A DNA stretch of 52,424 nucleotides from a bacterium (GTDB taxonomy: Bacteria; Patescibacteriota; SICC01): NCBI GenBank assembly GCA_030699935.1, contig JAUYKS010000003.1, positions 1 to 52,424 on the forward strand. Direction: 5' to 3'. The notes beneath the pieces were generated by a model. The model was not told where the DNA came from, searched no databases, and saw nothing but the letters and a program-made list of their open reading frames with translations. Numbering within the stretch: the stretch's first letter is position 1; each line of letters starts with the position of its first letter. Of this stretch, positions 51,043 through 52,424 are shown piece after piece. Both the position numbers and the translations under genes were made by a program.

Positions 51043-51945
51043 CTAAACGCTCAGATCGCGCAGCGCTTTGATCCGTTTCGCGGTCGGCGGATGGGTGTTG
51101 AACAGGCCGGACAACCGGGCCGTGATACCCTTGCGGTCATTGAACGGGTTCTCGATATAGAGGTGCGCCGTCGCGTTGCTGGCCGTCCGCATCGGCCGAT
51201 GATCCTTGTCGATCTTCTCCAGGGCGCTAGCCAGGCCTTCCGGATACCGCGTCAGCAGCGCGCCGGTCGCGTCCGCCAGGAACTCGCGGCGGCGCGAGAT
51301 CGCCATCTGGATCAGCATCGCGAAGATCGGGGAGAGCAGTACCAGCACGAAACCGACGATCATCAGGATCAGCCGGAGTTGGCCGCCTTCGCGACTGTCG
51401 CCTCCACCCCAGAACGCCATACGTAAGAAGATATCCGCTAACAACGTGACGATGCCGACCATCACGACCACGATCGTCATTAGGCGCATGTCGTAATTGC
51501 CGACGTGCGCCAGCTCGTGCGCGATCACGCCCTCCAGCTCTTCGTTCTCGAGCTTCTTGACGAGGCCTGTGGTCACCGCGATCGAAGCGTGCTGCGGACT
51601 GCGGCCGGTCGCGAACGCGTTCGGGGCCGGGTCGTCGATCACGTAGACCTTGGGTATCGGCAGGCCCGCCGTGATCGCCAGGTTCTCGACCAGGTTCCAG
51701 ACGTACGGGTTGTCTTTACTTTGGATCGGCTTGGCGCGCGAGGCGGCCAGGGCGACCTTGTCCCCGCCGAAGTAGCTGAACAGCGACATCGCGATCGAGA
51801 CACCGACCGCGATCACCAGGATGCTCGGATCACCGAAGTAGTACGACGCGAACCAGCCCAGCGCCATGATCAGCAGCGCGAAGAACAGGAGGTAGAACAG
51901 CGACTTCGCCTTGTTGCGCGAGACTTGGGTGTAAAGCGTCGCCAC
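51043..51945 (-). CDS. htpX: HtpX-family zinc metalloprotease
   Basis: LEGVIAHELAHVGNYDMRLMTI (HExxH), TM segments, SRRREFLADATGALLTRYPEGLASALEKI. Confidence 0.94.
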   Translation of the reverse strand: MATLYTQVSRNKAKSLFYLLFFALLIMALGWFASYYFGDPSILVIAVGVSIAMSLFSYFGGDKVALAASRAKPIQSKDNPYVWNLVENLAITAGLPIPKVYVIDDPAPNAFATGRSPQHASIAVTTGLVKKLENEELEGVIAHELAHVGNYDMRLMTIVVVMVGIVTLLADIFLRMAFWGGGDSREGGQLRLILMIVGFVLVLLSPIFAMLIQMAISRRREFLADATGALLTRYPEGLASALEKIDKDHRPMRTASNATAHLYIENPFNDRKGITARLSGLFNTHPPTAKRIKALRDLSV

Positions 51946-52379
51946 TACTGCGCCCTCGCTGCTTCGAAGCCTTTGAACCAGGTCGAGACCACTTCAGGTC
52001 CGTCCGGTTCCTGCCAGCGCTCGAAGACGGTCTTCGCGTGCTTGAGCGCGGCAGCGGGGGCGACCTCCTCGCCCGTCTCCCGATCGCGAATGACGGAGCG
52101 GTGCCGGGAATGCTCCACGTCGTACCCGGACTCGATGAGGCTCGGCCTCACGACGACGTTCCAGATCGCCCGGAATTCCTCCGGCTCCATCACGTCTTCC
52201 ATCGAGTCCGCGATTTCCCGGAATTTGCGGTGGCGGCGCGGCAGGTCGACGGGATCGGTTCCGAGGATCGTCCATGCCTCCAGCGTCGTGAAGCCGTAGT
52301 CATCCTCGATCGCATGTAATGCGGACCGGCGCTCGAAGTGCCGGTCGGACCCCTCTGCGTCCGGAAAACGCTTCGTCAT
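51945..52379 (-). CDS. Hypothetical protein (144 aa)
   Basis: Start/stop adjacency with htpX; no recognised family. Confidence 0.6.
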   Translation of the reverse strand: MTKRFPDAEGSDRHFERRSALHAIEDDYGFTTLEAWTILGTDPVDLPRRHRKFREIADSMEDVMEPEEFRAIWNVVVRPSLIESGYDVEHSRHRSVIRDRETGEEVAPAAALKHAKTVFERWQEPDGPEVVSTWFKGFEAARAQ

Positions 52380-52385
52380 ACCGGT

Positions 52386-52424
52386 TTAGAACTTCGCTTT
52401 GACCGGCTGCTTGGCCGCGTCCGC
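52386..52424 (-). CDS. C-terminal end of another gene (LemA plausible from context only)
   Basis: Minus strand ...ADAAKQPVKAKF* before the edge; lemA commonly sits next to htpX. Confidence 0.3.
   Translation of the reverse strand, partial: ADAAKQPVKAKF

Overview
This 52.4 kb window is GC-rich (about 60-67% GC in lines counted by hand), compact, mostly minus-strand bacterial chromosome. The small gene set and architecture suggest a Patescibacteria/CPR-type genome, but that is inference. It carries a str/rpo block (rpoB-rpoC-rpsL-rpsG ... fusA ... tuf, with tuf cut by the left edge), tig-X-clpP, one tRNA-Leu(UAG), comEA, recG, tyrS, a class A PBP, mpg, ppa, tgt, a PIN/TRAM protein, clpC, nusA, yraN, rnhB, rplS, dnaE, a cluster of small membrane proteins, gatC-gatA-X-gatB, ligA and htpX. 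I saw no rRNA, CRISPR array, transposase or prophage. The most interesting items are: (1) a stand-alone, AT-rich (about 40% GC) reverse transcriptase inserted in the split str operon just upstream of fusA; (2) an AT-rich (172/420 = 41% GC, hand count) in-frame segment inside gatB whose protein does not look like canonical GatB; (3) a membrane-anchored protein with a HEPN-like RNxxxH motif, translationally coupled between gatA and gatB; (4) a 30-bp bipartite promoter-like element repeated with identical spacing upstream of fusA and of an unknown gene; (5) a recurrent -10 box 6-8 nt before start codons, predicting leaderless transcripts; (6) terminator-like hairpins in the rpoBC and nusA leaders. 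All calls come from reading the sequence and the ORF translations; no searches were run.
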